Of a stretch of DNA of 42,964 nt, positions 1 through 8,434 are shown piece after piece; the first letter of the stretch is position 1, and each line of letters opens with the position of its first letter. Source of the stretch: Alphaproteobacteria bacterium (GTDB lineage: Bacteria; Pseudomonadota; Alphaproteobacteria; WRAU01; Hepatincolaceae); NCBI GenBank assembly GCA_947460385.1, contig CANHGT010000003.1, positions 1 to 42,964 of the forward strand, read 5' to 3'. A program made the position numbers and the translations under genes. The notes beneath the pieces were generated by a model, which searched no databases, was not told where the DNA came from, and saw only the letters and a list, made by a program, of their open reading frames with translations.

Positions 1-134
1 GGTGCATTAAAAGAGCTTAACCAAAAGGTGTTGTTAGAGGATAGTTCCAAAAGGAGATGTGCTACAGGATAAATTGACATCTTTAATTAGTGCAGACAGT
101 TAGAGGATAGTTCCAAAAGGAGATGTGCTACAGG
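1..134 (+). CRISPR. Trailing end of a type II CRISPR array (36-bp repeats, 30-bp spacers)
   Basis: Two identical 36-bp repeats lie at 33-68 and 99-134; each starts GTTAGAGG and ends GTGCTACAGG. They are exactly 66 bp apart, leaving a 30-bp spacer at 69-98. The window opens with GG, the last two bases of another repeat at the same 66-bp period, so 3-32 is a second 30-bp spacer. A 36+30 unit is typical of type II arrays. The partial anti-repeat just downstream at 265-297 fixes both the type and the strand: crRNAs would be read rightwards, so this is the leader-distal end. No cas gene lies in the window; cas9, cas1 and cas2 are expected to the left or elsewhere. I cannot name the spacer targets. 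The two bases AT after both repeats are probably a coincidence. Confidence 0.88.
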
Positions 135-186
135 ATTAATCTCTTAAGTGTATATTTAGCCAAGTGTTTGAGCTAAAATCACCTAA

Positions 187-238
187 AAAAAATGAGATTT
201 TTTACTAATTTTTTGTAGTAAAAATGTCATTTTTTTTA
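187..238. terminator. Hairpin terminator after the CRISPR array, probably bidirectional
   Basis: An A-tract (184-192) precedes a long imperfect inverted repeat whose inner stem TTTTTACTA/TAGTAAAAA and outer AATGA/TCATT arms span 191-231. A run of eight T residues (230-237) follows. Having A and T tracts on both sides, it could stop transcripts from either strand. It would end the array transcript and separate it from the tracrRNA gene. Confidence 0.7.
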
Positions 239-254
239 AGAAATTATTTTTTTT

Positions 255-342
255 AGTTTCATCTATGTAGCACAACTCCTTTTGGAATGCCTCTTAATAA
301 AAGAAATTGCAAAATAAAAAGGGGGATAAAAACCCCTTTTAT
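255..342 (+). ncRNA. tracrRNA for the type II CRISPR system
   Basis: Bases 265-297 are an imperfect reverse complement of the CRISPR repeat. The upper duplex pairs the repeat segment TTCCAAAAGGAG perfectly, has one A/A mismatch, then pairs TGTGCTAC. A bulge follows (ATAG in the repeat opposite two bases here), then a short lower stem pairing GAGG with CCTC. Bulged duplexes of this kind are what Cas9 systems use. The 3' tail (298-315) is short and AT-rich, with no obvious strong nexus hairpin, and ends in the terminator at 316-342. Transcription must be rightward, the same strand as the crRNAs. The 5' end is not known: I see no convincing promoter between the upstream terminator and 262, so the start given is approximate. 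Confidence 0.83.
316..342 (+). terminator. Rho-independent terminator of the tracrRNA
   Basis: The stem AAAAGGGG (317-324) pairs with CCCCTTTT (333-340) across an eight-base loop, with T-rich sequence after it. It lies about 20 bases past the anti-repeat, where tracrRNAs normally end, and gives the transcript its direction. Confidence 0.8.
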
Positions 343-763
343 TAAATTTAACTAAATCTCTAAATTATTATACTTTGTTATATATCTATGTTGTTGTTTA
401 GCTTTTAAAATTATCCACATCAGTTATCAAATATTCATCTTAAGACATAATAAACTAAACAACTATTGCTTGTTATTTTATATATGCTATAATGCTTTTA
501 GGGTTATCTTAACCAAAAATTATTATTAAAAAATCAATAACAAACTATTTCAACAAAATACATAAGTTTTTCACTTTATTATATAAAGCATTTTCCTTGT
601 GCAGTATTAATATGTATTACGATATACCTAAGGTACAATTTTCTTGATACAATGGCTTATTACAAGGTAACAAGGTAGTTATTTTTCATAATTTATCAAA
701 TCCTCTTACAGAAAAAATAGAGTATCTTTTATAGAGGGTTAACTTAACTTTAAGCTATACAAC
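343..763. other. Gene-free region between the tracrRNA and the 3' end of glmS
   Basis: I find no convincing coding sequence and no tRNA or rRNA here. The stretch holds a promoter-like site at 466-493, an inverted repeat GTTGTTTAG/CTAAACAAC (about 391-399 and 453-461), a short palindrome GGTTATCTTAACC (501-513), one consensus DnaA-box word at 411-419 and one CtrA-like TTAA-N7-TTAA at 739-753. The last two are expected by chance in DNA this AT-rich. Confidence 0.6.
466..493 (+). promoter_or_regulatory. Promoter-like site with extended -10, no gene downstream
   Basis: TTGCTT (466-471) is followed after 16 bases by TGCTATAAT, a consensus -10 with the extended TGN element (TATAAT at 488-493). Transcription would start near 500 and run towards the 3' end of the oppositely oriented glmS. 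No open reading frame follows. It could drive a small RNA or a glmS antisense transcript, or be a chance match. Confidence 0.35.
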
Positions 764-2623
764 TTATTCCACAGTTACCGATTTAGCTAAATTGCGAGGC
801 TTGTCTATATCATTACCCTTATGCTTTGATACAAAATAAGAAAGCAGTTGCAAAGGCACTATACTAGAAAAAACACCTAGCAAATAATGGGTGTTGGGAG
901 TAAATATTATTTCAGATCCTAAATCTTGCTGTAAATTTTCATCTAGCATATCTTGTTGAATAAGGGTTATGTTAAATGCTCCCCGTACTAAAGTTTCTTG
1001 AATGCTAGACAAACTTTTTTTCACAATAGTTTTATCATTAATAATTGCCACAACGGGAAAATTATTTTGAATTAAAGCTATATAACCATGTTTTAGTTCG
1101 CCAGATGCAATAGCTTCTGAATGAATATAAGATATCTCTTTCATTTTTAATGATGCTTCTTGGGCAATAATAAAATCTAGTCCTTTGCCAATAAAAAACA
1201 TATTAGGAGCTTGATAAATTTTTAATGCAATTTTTTCTATATGTTGTTTTTGTAATAATATTTTAGCACAGTGGCTAGGAACTTCTGTTAAATTGCGTAT
1301 AATACTATTATAATCTAATGTAGATATTTTATTACATTTTTTAAGATAATACATGGCAAACAAGTAAGTTGTTATTACTTGGGCAGAAAAAGCTTTAGTA
1401 GAGGCAACAGCTACCTCAATTCCTGCATGACTATAAATAACAAAGTTAGATTCACGAGCAATGGAAGATTTATCTGTATTCACAAAAGAAAGTACCTTTA
1501 CATTTTTTTCTTTCAATTTTTTAATAACCTTAATGCTATCTGCGGTTTCTCCCGATTGGGAAATAACAATTAATAATGTATTAGCATCATAATGATAATT
1601 TTTATTTAATAATTCAGAAGCCACTTCACAAACTATTTGTACTGTGCTATCAAAATATTGAAGAAAATTAGCCAAGCACAACCCAGCAAAATAAGCTGTT
1701 CCACAGGCAGTAATATAAATTTTTTCTACATTTTGTATTAAATTTTGTAAATCTTCTGAATTGTCAAAAATAATATTATTGTCTTTAGTTGTGTATAAAT
1801 TTAATAAAGACTGTAAAATTTGCGGTTGCTCTTCTATTTCTTTTAACATAAAGTGAGAATAGCCATTTTTTGAGGTTTCTTGAAAATTAAACTGTACTAT
1901 TTCACTGTCTTTCTTAATTTCTATATAATTATTATTATCTTTCTTAAAAAAATTAATGCTCCCATTATTATCTTTGCTGGTAATTAAAGCTATTTCATAA
2001 TCATGCAAATAGTATAATTCATTGCTATATTCAGCAATGGCACTATGGTCGGATGCTATAAAAAAATCATTATCTTTAATACCAATAAGCAGTGGGCTAT
2101 CTTTTTTAGCTACAACTAATGTATTAGGGTTGTTACTATCCATAAAAACAAAAGCATAAGCACCTTGTATTTCCTGCAATGCTTGTTGAACTGCCGTAAG
2201 TAAATTACCGCTGTAATAATACTCTACTAAATTTGCCACTACTTCTGTGTCGGTCGTTGAAGAAAATTCAAATCCCTTGTCTATAAGCTTAGATTTTAAA
2301 TCTTGGTAATTTTCAATAATACCGTTATGGACAACCGCAATTGTTTTATTGTTGCTTATATGTGGGTGGGCATTAATATCTGATGGTACACCGTGGGTTG
2401 CCCATCTCGTATGCCCAATACCAATATTTCCTTGAATAGTATTTTCTGCTAAATGGTTAATAAGATTAACTAATTTACCCTGTTTTTTAGCTACATTTAA
2501 TTTGTTATTATTAAATACACAAATACCCGAGGAATCATATCCCCTGTATTCTAATTTTTGTAATCCTTGAATTATAATATCTTGAGCATGCATTTTGCCT
2601 ACATAAGCTACAATTCCACACAT
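764..2623 (-). CDS. glmS: Glutamine--fructose-6-phosphate aminotransferase (isomerizing)
   Basis: GlmS makes glucosamine-6-phosphate from fructose-6-phosphate and glutamine, the first committed step to UDP-GlcNAc for peptidoglycan and LPS. The protein is 619 residues, normal for the family (about 610). It begins MCGIVAYVG, with the N-terminal nucleophile Cys2 of the class II glutaminase domain (about residues 1-220, with GHTRWATHG and HNGIIENY). Two SIS isomerase domains follow, with SQSGETADS and STKAFSAQ in the first and KMKEISYIHSEA in the second. It ends PRNLAKSVTVE as expected. It is transcribed away from kbl, and a GGGG ribosome-binding sequence lies just before the ATG. I see no glmS ribozyme upstream, as expected outside Firmicutes. 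The assignment is firm. Confidence 0.98.
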   Translation of the reverse strand: MCGIVAYVGKMHAQDIIIQGLQKLEYRGYDSSGICVFNNNKLNVAKKQGKLVNLINHLAENTIQGNIGIGHTRWATHGVPSDINAHPHISNNKTIAVVHNGIIENYQDLKSKLIDKGFEFSSTTDTEVVANLVEYYYSGNLLTAVQQALQEIQGAYAFVFMDSNNPNTLVVAKKDSPLLIGIKDNDFFIASDHSAIAEYSNELYYLHDYEIALITSKDNNGSINFFKKDNNNYIEIKKDSEIVQFNFQETSKNGYSHFMLKEIEEQPQILQSLLNLYTTKDNNIIFDNSEDLQNLIQNVEKIYITACGTAYFAGLCLANFLQYFDSTVQIVCEVASELLNKNYHYDANTLLIVISQSGETADSIKVIKKLKEKNVKVLSFVNTDKSSIARESNFVIYSHAGIEVAVASTKAFSAQVITTYLFAMYYLKKCNKISTLDYNSIIRNLTEVPSHCAKILLQKQHIEKIALKIYQAPNMFFIGKGLDFIIAQEASLKMKEISYIHSEAIASGELKHGYIALIQNNFPVVAIINDKTIVKKSLSSIQETLVRGAFNITLIQQDMLDENLQQDLGSEIIFTPNTHYLLGVFSSIVPLQLLSYFVSKHKGNDIDKPRNLAKSVTVE

Positions 2624-2687
2624 AACAGCCCCAAAATGTTCTTATTTTACAATTATAAATGAATAATACACAATACATTAACACATT

Positions 2688-2728
2688 GCAACACAATTAA
2701 ATTGTAATGTTGGGTTGTGTTGCTTTTT
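2688..2728 (+). terminator. Perfect 9-bp hairpin with T-tract between divergent glmS and kbl
   Basis: GCAACACAA (2688-2696) and TTGTGTTGC (2715-2723) form a perfect stem, followed by TTTTT (2724-2728). A smaller hairpin ACAAT/ATTGT can form in the overlapping left arm and loop. It looks like a rightward Rho-independent terminator, yet no gene reads rightward into it. It sits upstream of the predicted kbl promoter and could end a short RNA, shield kbl from read-through, or be an operator. Confidence 0.5.
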
Positions 2729-2771
2729 GAATCAGTAACAATATATTTCAGCTATGTAACAACTGGTAGAC

Positions 2772-2800
2772 TTGTATAAAACATTATGTTATGCTAAAAT
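2772..2800 (+). promoter_or_regulatory. Predicted sigma-70 promoter of kbl-tdh
   Basis: TTGTAT (2772-2777) and TAAAAT (2795-2800) are separated by an ideal 17 bases and lie 34 bases before the kbl start codon. This is a sequence-only prediction in an AT-rich background. Confidence 0.5.
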
Positions 2801-2833
2801 AACATTTATAAGTGAAAAATAAGGTTCAAACAA

Positions 2834-4015
2834 ATGAAAACACAATTAGATATTTTCTTAGAAACCAATCTTAATAATTTAAAAAACAAAGGGCTTTATA
2901 ATATTATTGATACATTAGATGGTGCCAATGGTCCATTAATATCTATTAATAACAAAGAATATATTAATTTATCTTCCAATAATTATTTAGGCTTAGCAAA
3001 CCACCCAGCTTTAATTAGTAAAGCAATTGAAGGTTTACAAAAATATGGGGTAGGGGCAGGAGCAGTAAGACCTATCAACGGTACTCTTGCAATACATAAA
3101 GAACTAGAAGAATCTTTAGCAAAATTTAAAGGAACAGAATCTGCAATAGTGTATCAGTCGGGATTTAACTGCAATATGGGTGCAATAGGTGCATTAATGA
3201 CATCTAAAGACCTAATATTGTCCGACCAATTAAATCATGCTTCTATTATTGATGGTTGTAGATTATCTAAAGCCCAAGTAATAGCAGTAAAACATAGCAA
3301 TATGGAAGATTTTAAAGCAAAAATTCAAGAAAATATCGGTAAATATGAAAAAATTATGTATATAACAGATGGTGTTTTTTCTATGGACGGAGATCTTTGC
3401 AAATTGCCTGAAATTGTAAAAATTGCTAAAGAGTTCAATGTTATTACCTATGTAGATGATGCCCATGGTTCAGGAGTAACAGGTAAGGGAGCGGGAACGG
3501 TTAAACATTTTGGTTTACAAAATGAAGTTGATTTACAAATTGGTACTCTTTCTAAAGCAATAGGAGTTGTGGGTGGATATGTAGCAGGTAAACAAAATTT
3601 AATAGATTGGCTAAAGGTCAGCTCCCGTCCATTTTTATTTTCAACCAGCTTAATGCCTGTGGCAGCATCTGCTTGTATTGAAGCTATTAGTATAATAAGC
3701 ACAAGCACCGAATTGCATGATTCACTATGGGAAAATAGCAAGTATCTTAAACAAGGGTTAAAAAAGTTAGGTTTCAATATTGGTAACAGTGAAACCCCAA
3801 TTACCCCATGTATTATTGGGGAAGAGAAACTTACTCAAGAATTTTCTAAGTGTTTAATGAACAAAGGTGTTTACGCCAAAGCAATAGTGTATCCAACTGT
3901 TCCTCTTAATACAGGAAGAATTAGAAATATGCCAATAGCCTCACATAATAAAGAGATGTTAAATAGGGTATTAGAAGTATATGCAGAAGTAGGCAAAGAA
4001 TTAAATATTATATAA
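2834..4015 (+). CDS. kbl: Glycine C-acetyltransferase (2-amino-3-ketobutyrate CoA ligase)
   Basis: This PLP enzyme cleaves 2-amino-3-oxobutyrate with CoA into glycine and acetyl-CoA, the second step of threonine catabolism. At 393 residues it matches the family (about 398). It shows the alpha-oxoamine synthase hallmarks: NYLGLANHP near residue 50, the aspartate of [11 protein letters not shown] (about 207-217) that holds the pyridine nitrogen, and GTLSKAIG with the Schiff-base Lys241. The gene downstream is threonine dehydrogenase, the preceding step, so the two form a two-gene operon 28 bases apart. Other members of the same fold (8-amino-7-oxononanoate synthase, ALA synthase) are less likely because of that neighbour. 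Threonine could thus supply glycine and acetyl-CoA. Confidence 0.95.
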   Translation: MKTQLDIFLETNLNNLKNKGLYNIIDTLDGANGPLISINNKEYINLSSNNYLGLANHPALISKAIEGLQKYGVGAGAVRPINGTLAIHKELEESLAKFKGTESAIVYQSGFNCNMGAIGALMTSKDLILSDQLNHASIIDGCRLSKAQVIAVKHSNMEDFKAKIQENIGKYEKIMYITDGVFSMDGDLCKLPEIVKIAKEFNVITYVDDAHGSGVTGKGAGTVKHFGLQNEVDLQIGTLSKAIGVVGGYVAGKQNLIDWLKVSSRPFLFSTSLMPVAASACIEAISIISTSTELHDSLWENSKYLKQGLKKLGFNIGNSETPITPCIIGEEKLTQEFSKCLMNKGVYAKAIVYPTVPLNTGRIRNMPIASHNKEMLNRVLEVYAEVGKELNII

Positions 4016-4043
4016 CAAACTAATTAGCAAAGGAGTGGAAGCA

Positions 4044-4997
4044 ATGAAAAAAATATTAATTACAGGTGCATTAGGGCAAATTGGTTCTGAACTTGTGCCA
4101 CACTTACAAAATATTTATGGGGAATCTGCAGTTATTTCTACAGATGTTCGTAAAATAGAAAATCACCCTATTATAGAAAATGGAATTTTTGAAGAATTAG
4201 ATGTCTTAAATAAAGAAAAATATAGCAGTATAGTTAATAAGTATAAAGTAGATACAATAATTCATATGGCAGCATTGCTATCTGCTACGGCTGAGCAAAA
4301 TCCACTATTGGCATGGAATCTAAATATGAATGGTTTAATAAATACTTTAGAAGTATGCAGGGAGCTAGGGGTAAATTTGTTTCACCCTAGCTCTATAGCA
4401 AGTTTTGGTCCTACCTCACCCCAAGTAGATACTCCACAAAATACCATAGAACGCCCTACAACCATGTATGGGGTAACTAAAGTAGCAGGTGAGTTATTAT
4501 GTGATTATTATTTTTTAAAATATCAAGTAGATAGCAGGGGGTTAAGGTTTCCGGGCTTAATTTCCAATGTTACTTTGCCAGGTGGAGGCACAACCGATTA
4601 TGCAGTATCTATTTATTATGATGCCGTAAAACATGGTAAGTACACCAGTTATATAGCAGAAAATACTTATATGCCAATGATGTATATGCCCGATGCCTTA
4701 AATGCAGTAGTAGACTTAATGGAAGCAAACCCAAGTAACTTAAAAGAACGTAATGCTTTCAATATTAGTTCTATGAGTTTTTCTCCTGAAGAAATTGCAT
4801 CATCTATTGCTAAAATTATTCCAAAATTTCAACTGTCTTATAATGTAGACCCATTGCGTCAAGCTATTGCTAACTCATGGCCACAATCTTTAGATTGTTC
4901 TGAAGCAAAAAAACAATGGAACTTTACATATAAATACGATCTTGATAGTATGAGTAAAGATATGATTACCAAATTACAAATCAAATTAAAAAATTAA
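4044..4997 (+). CDS. tdh: L-threonine 3-dehydrogenase, NAD-dependent epimerase (SDR) type
   Basis: The protein is a 317-residue extended short-chain dehydrogenase. It has the Rossmann glycine motif GALGQIG at 8-14, the HPSSIASFGP serine region near 117 and the catalytic Tyr142/Lys146 in MYGVTK. The sequence around RFPGLIS and GGGTTDYAVSIYYDA is typical of the SDR-type threonine dehydrogenases that oxidise L-threonine to 2-amino-3-oxobutyrate for Kbl. It is unrelated to the zinc-dependent E. coli Tdh. An upstream in-frame GTG at 4035 is possible, but AAGGAG (4030-4035) sits 8 bases before the ATG at 4044, so I chose the ATG. It follows kbl closely and is surely co-transcribed. It meets mpg tail to tail 10 bases later. 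Confidence 0.93.
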   Translation: MKKILITGALGQIGSELVPHLQNIYGESAVISTDVRKIENHPIIENGIFEELDVLNKEKYSSIVNKYKVDTIIHMAALLSATAEQNPLLAWNLNMNGLINTLEVCRELGVNLFHPSSIASFGPTSPQVDTPQNTIERPTTMYGVTKVAGELLCDYYFLKYQVDSRGLRFPGLISNVTLPGGGTTDYAVSIYYDAVKHGKYTSYIAENTYMPMMYMPDALNAVVDLMEANPSNLKERNAFNISSMSFSPEEIASSIAKIIPKFQLSYNVDPLRQAIANSWPQSLDCSEAKKQWNFTYKYDLDSMSKDMITKLQIKLKN

Positions 4998-5007
4998 AAT
5001 CATTTAG

Positions 5008-5514
5008 CTATATTTTTATATAACGCATAAGTAAATCTGCCCCGTGTTTTAAGCCAACACGGGGTTTTATTGTATATTCGTTGTAATTAAGAGGAAATAA
5101 GCTTGTAATATAAAAATTATTATTATTTAATAAGCTTTCTTTATTGTTAGCTAAAGTAATGCCTAAATATTTACAAGTTTTACCACAGCCAATTATTTTT
5201 TGTTTGCTTGTAACATCTAAAATGCCTCTTATAAGAACTGAACAAGCAAAATCTTTTTTGCCAAATACAATATTCAAGCAATGATGCATACCATAAATTA
5301 AATAAACATAGGCTAATCCACCACTTTCAAACATCACGCTATTACGCTTAGTTTTTTTGCCTAAAAAAGCATGGCAACCAGCTTCATCTTGGCTATAATA
5401 TTCAGCTTCTATAATCTGTACTTCTTTACCATAAAAATGTAGTGTGCTACCTAGTAAATCTTTAGCTATATTGACATCAGTTCTTAAAAAGAAGTCTTTA
5501 CTTACTATATTCAT
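5008..5514 (-). CDS. mpg: 3-methyladenine DNA glycosylase (AAG/MPG type)
   Basis: This base-excision repair enzyme removes alkylated purines and hypoxanthine from DNA. Family marks are EAEYYSQDEAGCHAF (containing the glutamate that activates water), KTKRNSVMF, the strongly conserved LAYVYLIYGMHHCLNIV, and the C-terminal PRVGLKHGADLLMRY. At 168 residues it is shorter than most bacterial members (about 190-210), but both ends look complete, so it is a trimmed version and not a fragment. It lies directly after the P-type ATPase gene with 2 bases between, so the two are probably co-transcribed; nothing functional links them. Confidence 0.92.
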   Translation of the reverse strand: MNIVSKDFFLRTDVNIAKDLLGSTLHFYGKEVQIIEAEYYSQDEAGCHAFLGKKTKRNSVMFESGGLAYVYLIYGMHHCLNIVFGKKDFACSVLIRGILDVTSKQKIIGCGKTCKYLGITLANNKESLLNNNNFYITSLFPLNYNEYTIKPRVGLKHGADLLMRYIKI

Positions 5515-5516
5515 AT

Positions 5517-8255
5517 TTAATAGCTAAAATTCTTAAAGTAAAACTTCTTAGTGAATTGTACTAGCATAACATAACTTATAATAATGATTGGTAAAAATAC
5601 AAAGTATGTTACAGGCAATACTTCCATTTTAAAATAACTGCCAATAGAAGACATTGCTGTAGTTAAGGATAAGCATACTATCCCTAATGTCATCATAATT
5701 ACGGGGGTAGAGGCATTGCTTTGTAAAAATGGTATCTTATTAGTTCTAATAATATGCACAATAATTACTTGGGTTATTAAGCCCTCTATAAACCAGCCTG
5801 TTTGAAATAAACTTTGTTTATCCAAAGTGTTAAAGCCTAAAATATACCACATTACAGCATATGTTATTAGGTCAAAAATTGAACTTAGCGGACCAAAAAA
5901 TAGCATAAACATTCCAATATGCTTAGTATTCCATTGTTGCGGTTTTTTTATTAGTTCTTCATCTACATTATCAAATGGGATAGTAGTTTGCGAAATGTCG
6001 TATAAAAGATTTTGCAATAGCAACTGTAAAGGAAGAATTGGTAAAAATGGCAATAAGAATGATGCAAAAATTAATGAAAACACATTGCCAAAATTAGAAC
6101 TAGCAGTAATACATATATATTTTAACATATTATTAAAAGTTCTTCTACCCTCTATAATCCCTTGCTCTAGTACCATTAAACTTTTTTCAAGTAAAACTAT
6201 GTCGGCAGCTTCTTTTGCAATATCAACTGCGGTATCTACTGAAATTCCCACATCGGCTGTTTTTAAAGCAGGGGCATCGTTAATACCATCGCCCATAAAC
6301 CCAACAACATTACCATGACTTTGCAACACTTGAATGATGCGTTCTTTATGTATAGGTGTTAGCTTTACAAAAACATTAATATTTTTTGCTCTCTCGTAAA
6401 GTTCGTTGTCATTTAGTGCAGATAGTTCACTACCATTCATAATGCCTTGAATATTAATGCCTACTTCTTTGCAAACTTTTTGCGTAACTAATTCATTATC
6501 TCCTGTTAGAATTTTTAGTTCTACCCCATGTTCTTTTAACGCTTTAACTGCAGGAGCTGTGGTTTCTTTCGGCGGGTCTAAAAAGGCAATGTATCCTATT
6601 AATACAAGTTCAGATTCATCTAATTTGCTATAAGATGTTTTTTCTATAGGAAATTCCCTAGTAGCTACCGCTAAAACTCTTAACCCATCTTTATTAAGGT
6701 CGTTAGCTATTTTGGTAATTTTCTTTAATATTTCTTCATTAAGAATAGAGATATGGTTATTTATTACTACATGTTTGCAAATATCAAGAATTTCTTCTAA
6801 AGCACCCTTGCAAATTAAACGGTTATGATCTTTAAATTCATTAACAACAACAGACATTCTTCTACGATTAAAATCAAAAGGAATTTCATCTACCTTGAAA
6901 AAATTTTCTTTGATTTTTAATTGTTCCTCAATATCTATTTTTTCAAGAACAGCTACATCTAGCAGATTCTTCAAGCCCGTTTGATAGTAACTATTAATGT
7001 AAGCATATTCTAGCACTTCGTTGCTTTCTGTCCCAAAAACATCTGTATGCTTCTCTAAAAAGATTTTATCTTGGGTCAGTGTACCCGTTTTGTCGGTACA
7101 TAAAATATTCATAGCACCAAAATTTTGTATAGCATCAATATGTTTTACAATAACTTTCTTTTTACTTAATGATAAAGCACCTTTAATAAGGGTTGAATTT
7201 ACAATCATTGGTAGCATTTCAGGAGTTAAGCCAACAGCTACAGATAAAGCAAAAAGCGAAGCATTTAGCCAATCATGTTGAGATAATCCATTAATAATTA
7301 ATACAACAGGCACCATGGCAAACATAAATTGAATTAACAGCCAGCTAACTTTATTTACACCTGTATGAAAAGCATTTGTAGATTTTTTCGCAATTACTTT
7401 TTCAGCAAAACCACCAAAATAAGTATTTTTACCTGTGGCAACAACAATAGCAACGGCTGAACCACTAATAACATTGGTTCCCATGAATAACATATTACTA
7501 AAGTCTAATTGATTTGTTTCACTATGATTATTTAAAGTTGCAAATTTTTCAATGGGTTCTGTTTCACCCGTCATTGTAGATTGTGAAATGAATAAGTCTT
7601 TAGCAATAATAATTTTTAAGTCTGCAGGTATCATGTTGCCCGCTGAAAGTAAAACAATGTCTCCTACAACTAATTGTTCAATAGGTACTTCTATTTCATT
7701 ATGCCTAGATGCCACAGAATTAGTTGGTGCATCTATACTTTCTGTGCTATTTTGACGTAATACAAAAACAGTATTACTAACCATCTCCTTTAATTTGCTG
7801 GTAGCATTATAAGATTTTCTTTCTTGAAAAAATCTTAATAAGGTAGAGACTATAACCATAATGCTAATAACAACAGTAGCTTTTAACTCACCTGTAACAA
7901 AAGAAACTATTGCTAAAACAGAAAGTAAAATATTAAATGGGTTGCTGTAGCAAGTCCACAGGTGATACAAATTACTTCGCTTAATTTCTGTTTCAATTGC
8001 ATTTAAGCCCAAATTTTCTTGTAAGGTAGTTACATTATCATAAGTTAAGCCTTTAATATTACTTCTGAAGTGTTTAATTACTTCTTTTGTAGACATATTA
8101 GCAATATGAGAAATGAAAGTAAAATTGATTTTATCTATATTTGAATTAGTAGATTTTTTTTTTATATTTCTAATAATATCTAAGATGTTAAGAGAACGTT
8201 TTATAATGTTTTTATTATGGAAAATAAATATATTTTTCACTAAGCCTTTCATCAT
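5517..8255 (-). CDS. mgtA: Magnesium-translocating P-type ATPase, MgtA/MgtB type
   Basis: This P3B-type ATPase imports Mg2+ through the inner membrane. The length (912 residues) matches MgtA. Domains in order: a charged N-terminus, a cation ATPase N-domain (about 52-110), paired membrane helices, the actuator loop with MTGETEP, the phosphorylation site CTDKTGTLTQ (Asp about residue 387), the nucleotide domain, and the hinge MGDGINDAPAL. Six C-terminal helices follow, with the MgtA-type sequence QLLLQNLLYDISQTTIPFDNVD. The start is one of two adjacent ATGs behind a strong GGGGGAG ribosome-binding sequence. The N-terminal extension before MSTKEV is lysine/asparagine-rich and poorly conserved. 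I do not recognise an mgtL-like leader in the 146 bases upstream. Mg2+ is the likely ion, though family members can also carry Ni2+. Confidence 0.94.
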   Translation of the reverse strand: MMKGLVKNIFIFHNKNIIKRSLNILDIIRNIKKKSTNSNIDKINFTFISHIANMSTKEVIKHFRSNIKGLTYDNVTTLQENLGLNAIETEIKRSNLYHLWTCYSNPFNILLSVLAIVSFVTGELKATVVISIMVIVSTLLRFFQERKSYNATSKLKEMVSNTVFVLRQNSTESIDAPTNSVASRHNEIEVPIEQLVVGDIVLLSAGNMIPADLKIIIAKDLFISQSTMTGETEPIEKFATLNNHSETNQLDFSNMLFMGTNVISGSAVAIVVATGKNTYFGGFAEKVIAKKSTNAFHTGVNKVSWLLIQFMFAMVPVVLIINGLSQHDWLNASLFALSVAVGLTPEMLPMIVNSTLIKGALSLSKKKVIVKHIDAIQNFGAMNILCTDKTGTLTQDKIFLEKHTDVFGTESNEVLEYAYINSYYQTGLKNLLDVAVLEKIDIEEQLKIKENFFKVDEIPFDFNRRRMSVVVNEFKDHNRLICKGALEEILDICKHVVINNHISILNEEILKKITKIANDLNKDGLRVLAVATREFPIEKTSYSKLDESELVLIGYIAFLDPPKETTAPAVKALKEHGVELKILTGDNELVTQKVCKEVGINIQGIMNGSELSALNDNELYERAKNINVFVKLTPIHKERIIQVLQSHGNVVGFMGDGINDAPALKTADVGISVDTAVDIAKEAADIVLLEKSLMVLEQGIIEGRRTFNNMLKYICITASSNFGNVFSLIFASFLLPFLPILPLQLLLQNLLYDISQTTIPFDNVDEELIKKPQQWNTKHIGMFMLFFGPLSSIFDLITYAVMWYILGFNTLDKQSLFQTGWFIEGLITQVIIVHIIRTNKIPFLQSNASTPVIMMTLGIVCLSLTTAMSSIGSYFKMEVLPVTYFVFLPIIIISYVMLVQFTKKFYFKNFSY

Positions 8256-8434
8256 GCTTTACTCCCCCAATAATCATTATAAACATTGCAAACTAATGAT
8301 AATTAAAATTGTATAAAAATAATCTTTTTTAGTCAAGTAGTAAAAAAATAAATTAAAATCTTTGCAAAAATGTAAAAAATTATATATCCTAAGATTATAT
8401 AATGAAATTATTGCGTAAAAAGGGAGATAAATTC

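Noticed and set aside
33-297. The repeats plus inverted copy as a small transposable element (MITE)
   Set aside because: The exact 36+30 period, the bulged partial match and the terminator right after the inverted copy fit a CRISPR array with tracrRNA much better than terminal inverted repeats.
411-419. A consensus DnaA-box word, TTATCCACA, as a sign of a replication origin
   Set aside because: Only one box is present, with no cluster, no origin-type genes nearby and an AT-rich background where the word is not rare.
739-753. CtrA-type site TTAA-N7-TTAA at the 3' end of glmS
   Set aside because: By composition several such words are expected by chance in this window, and this one is not in a promoter.
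2624-2690. A glmS ribozyme/riboswitch in the leader of glmS
   Set aside because: The leader is too short and AT-rich, with none of the conserved core; the element is known from Firmicutes-type genomes.
5827-6318. A 163-codon reading frame on the plus strand inside the Mg2+ ATPase gene
   Set aside because: It lies wholly within a well-conserved P-type ATPase coding region, has no start signal and no family resemblance.
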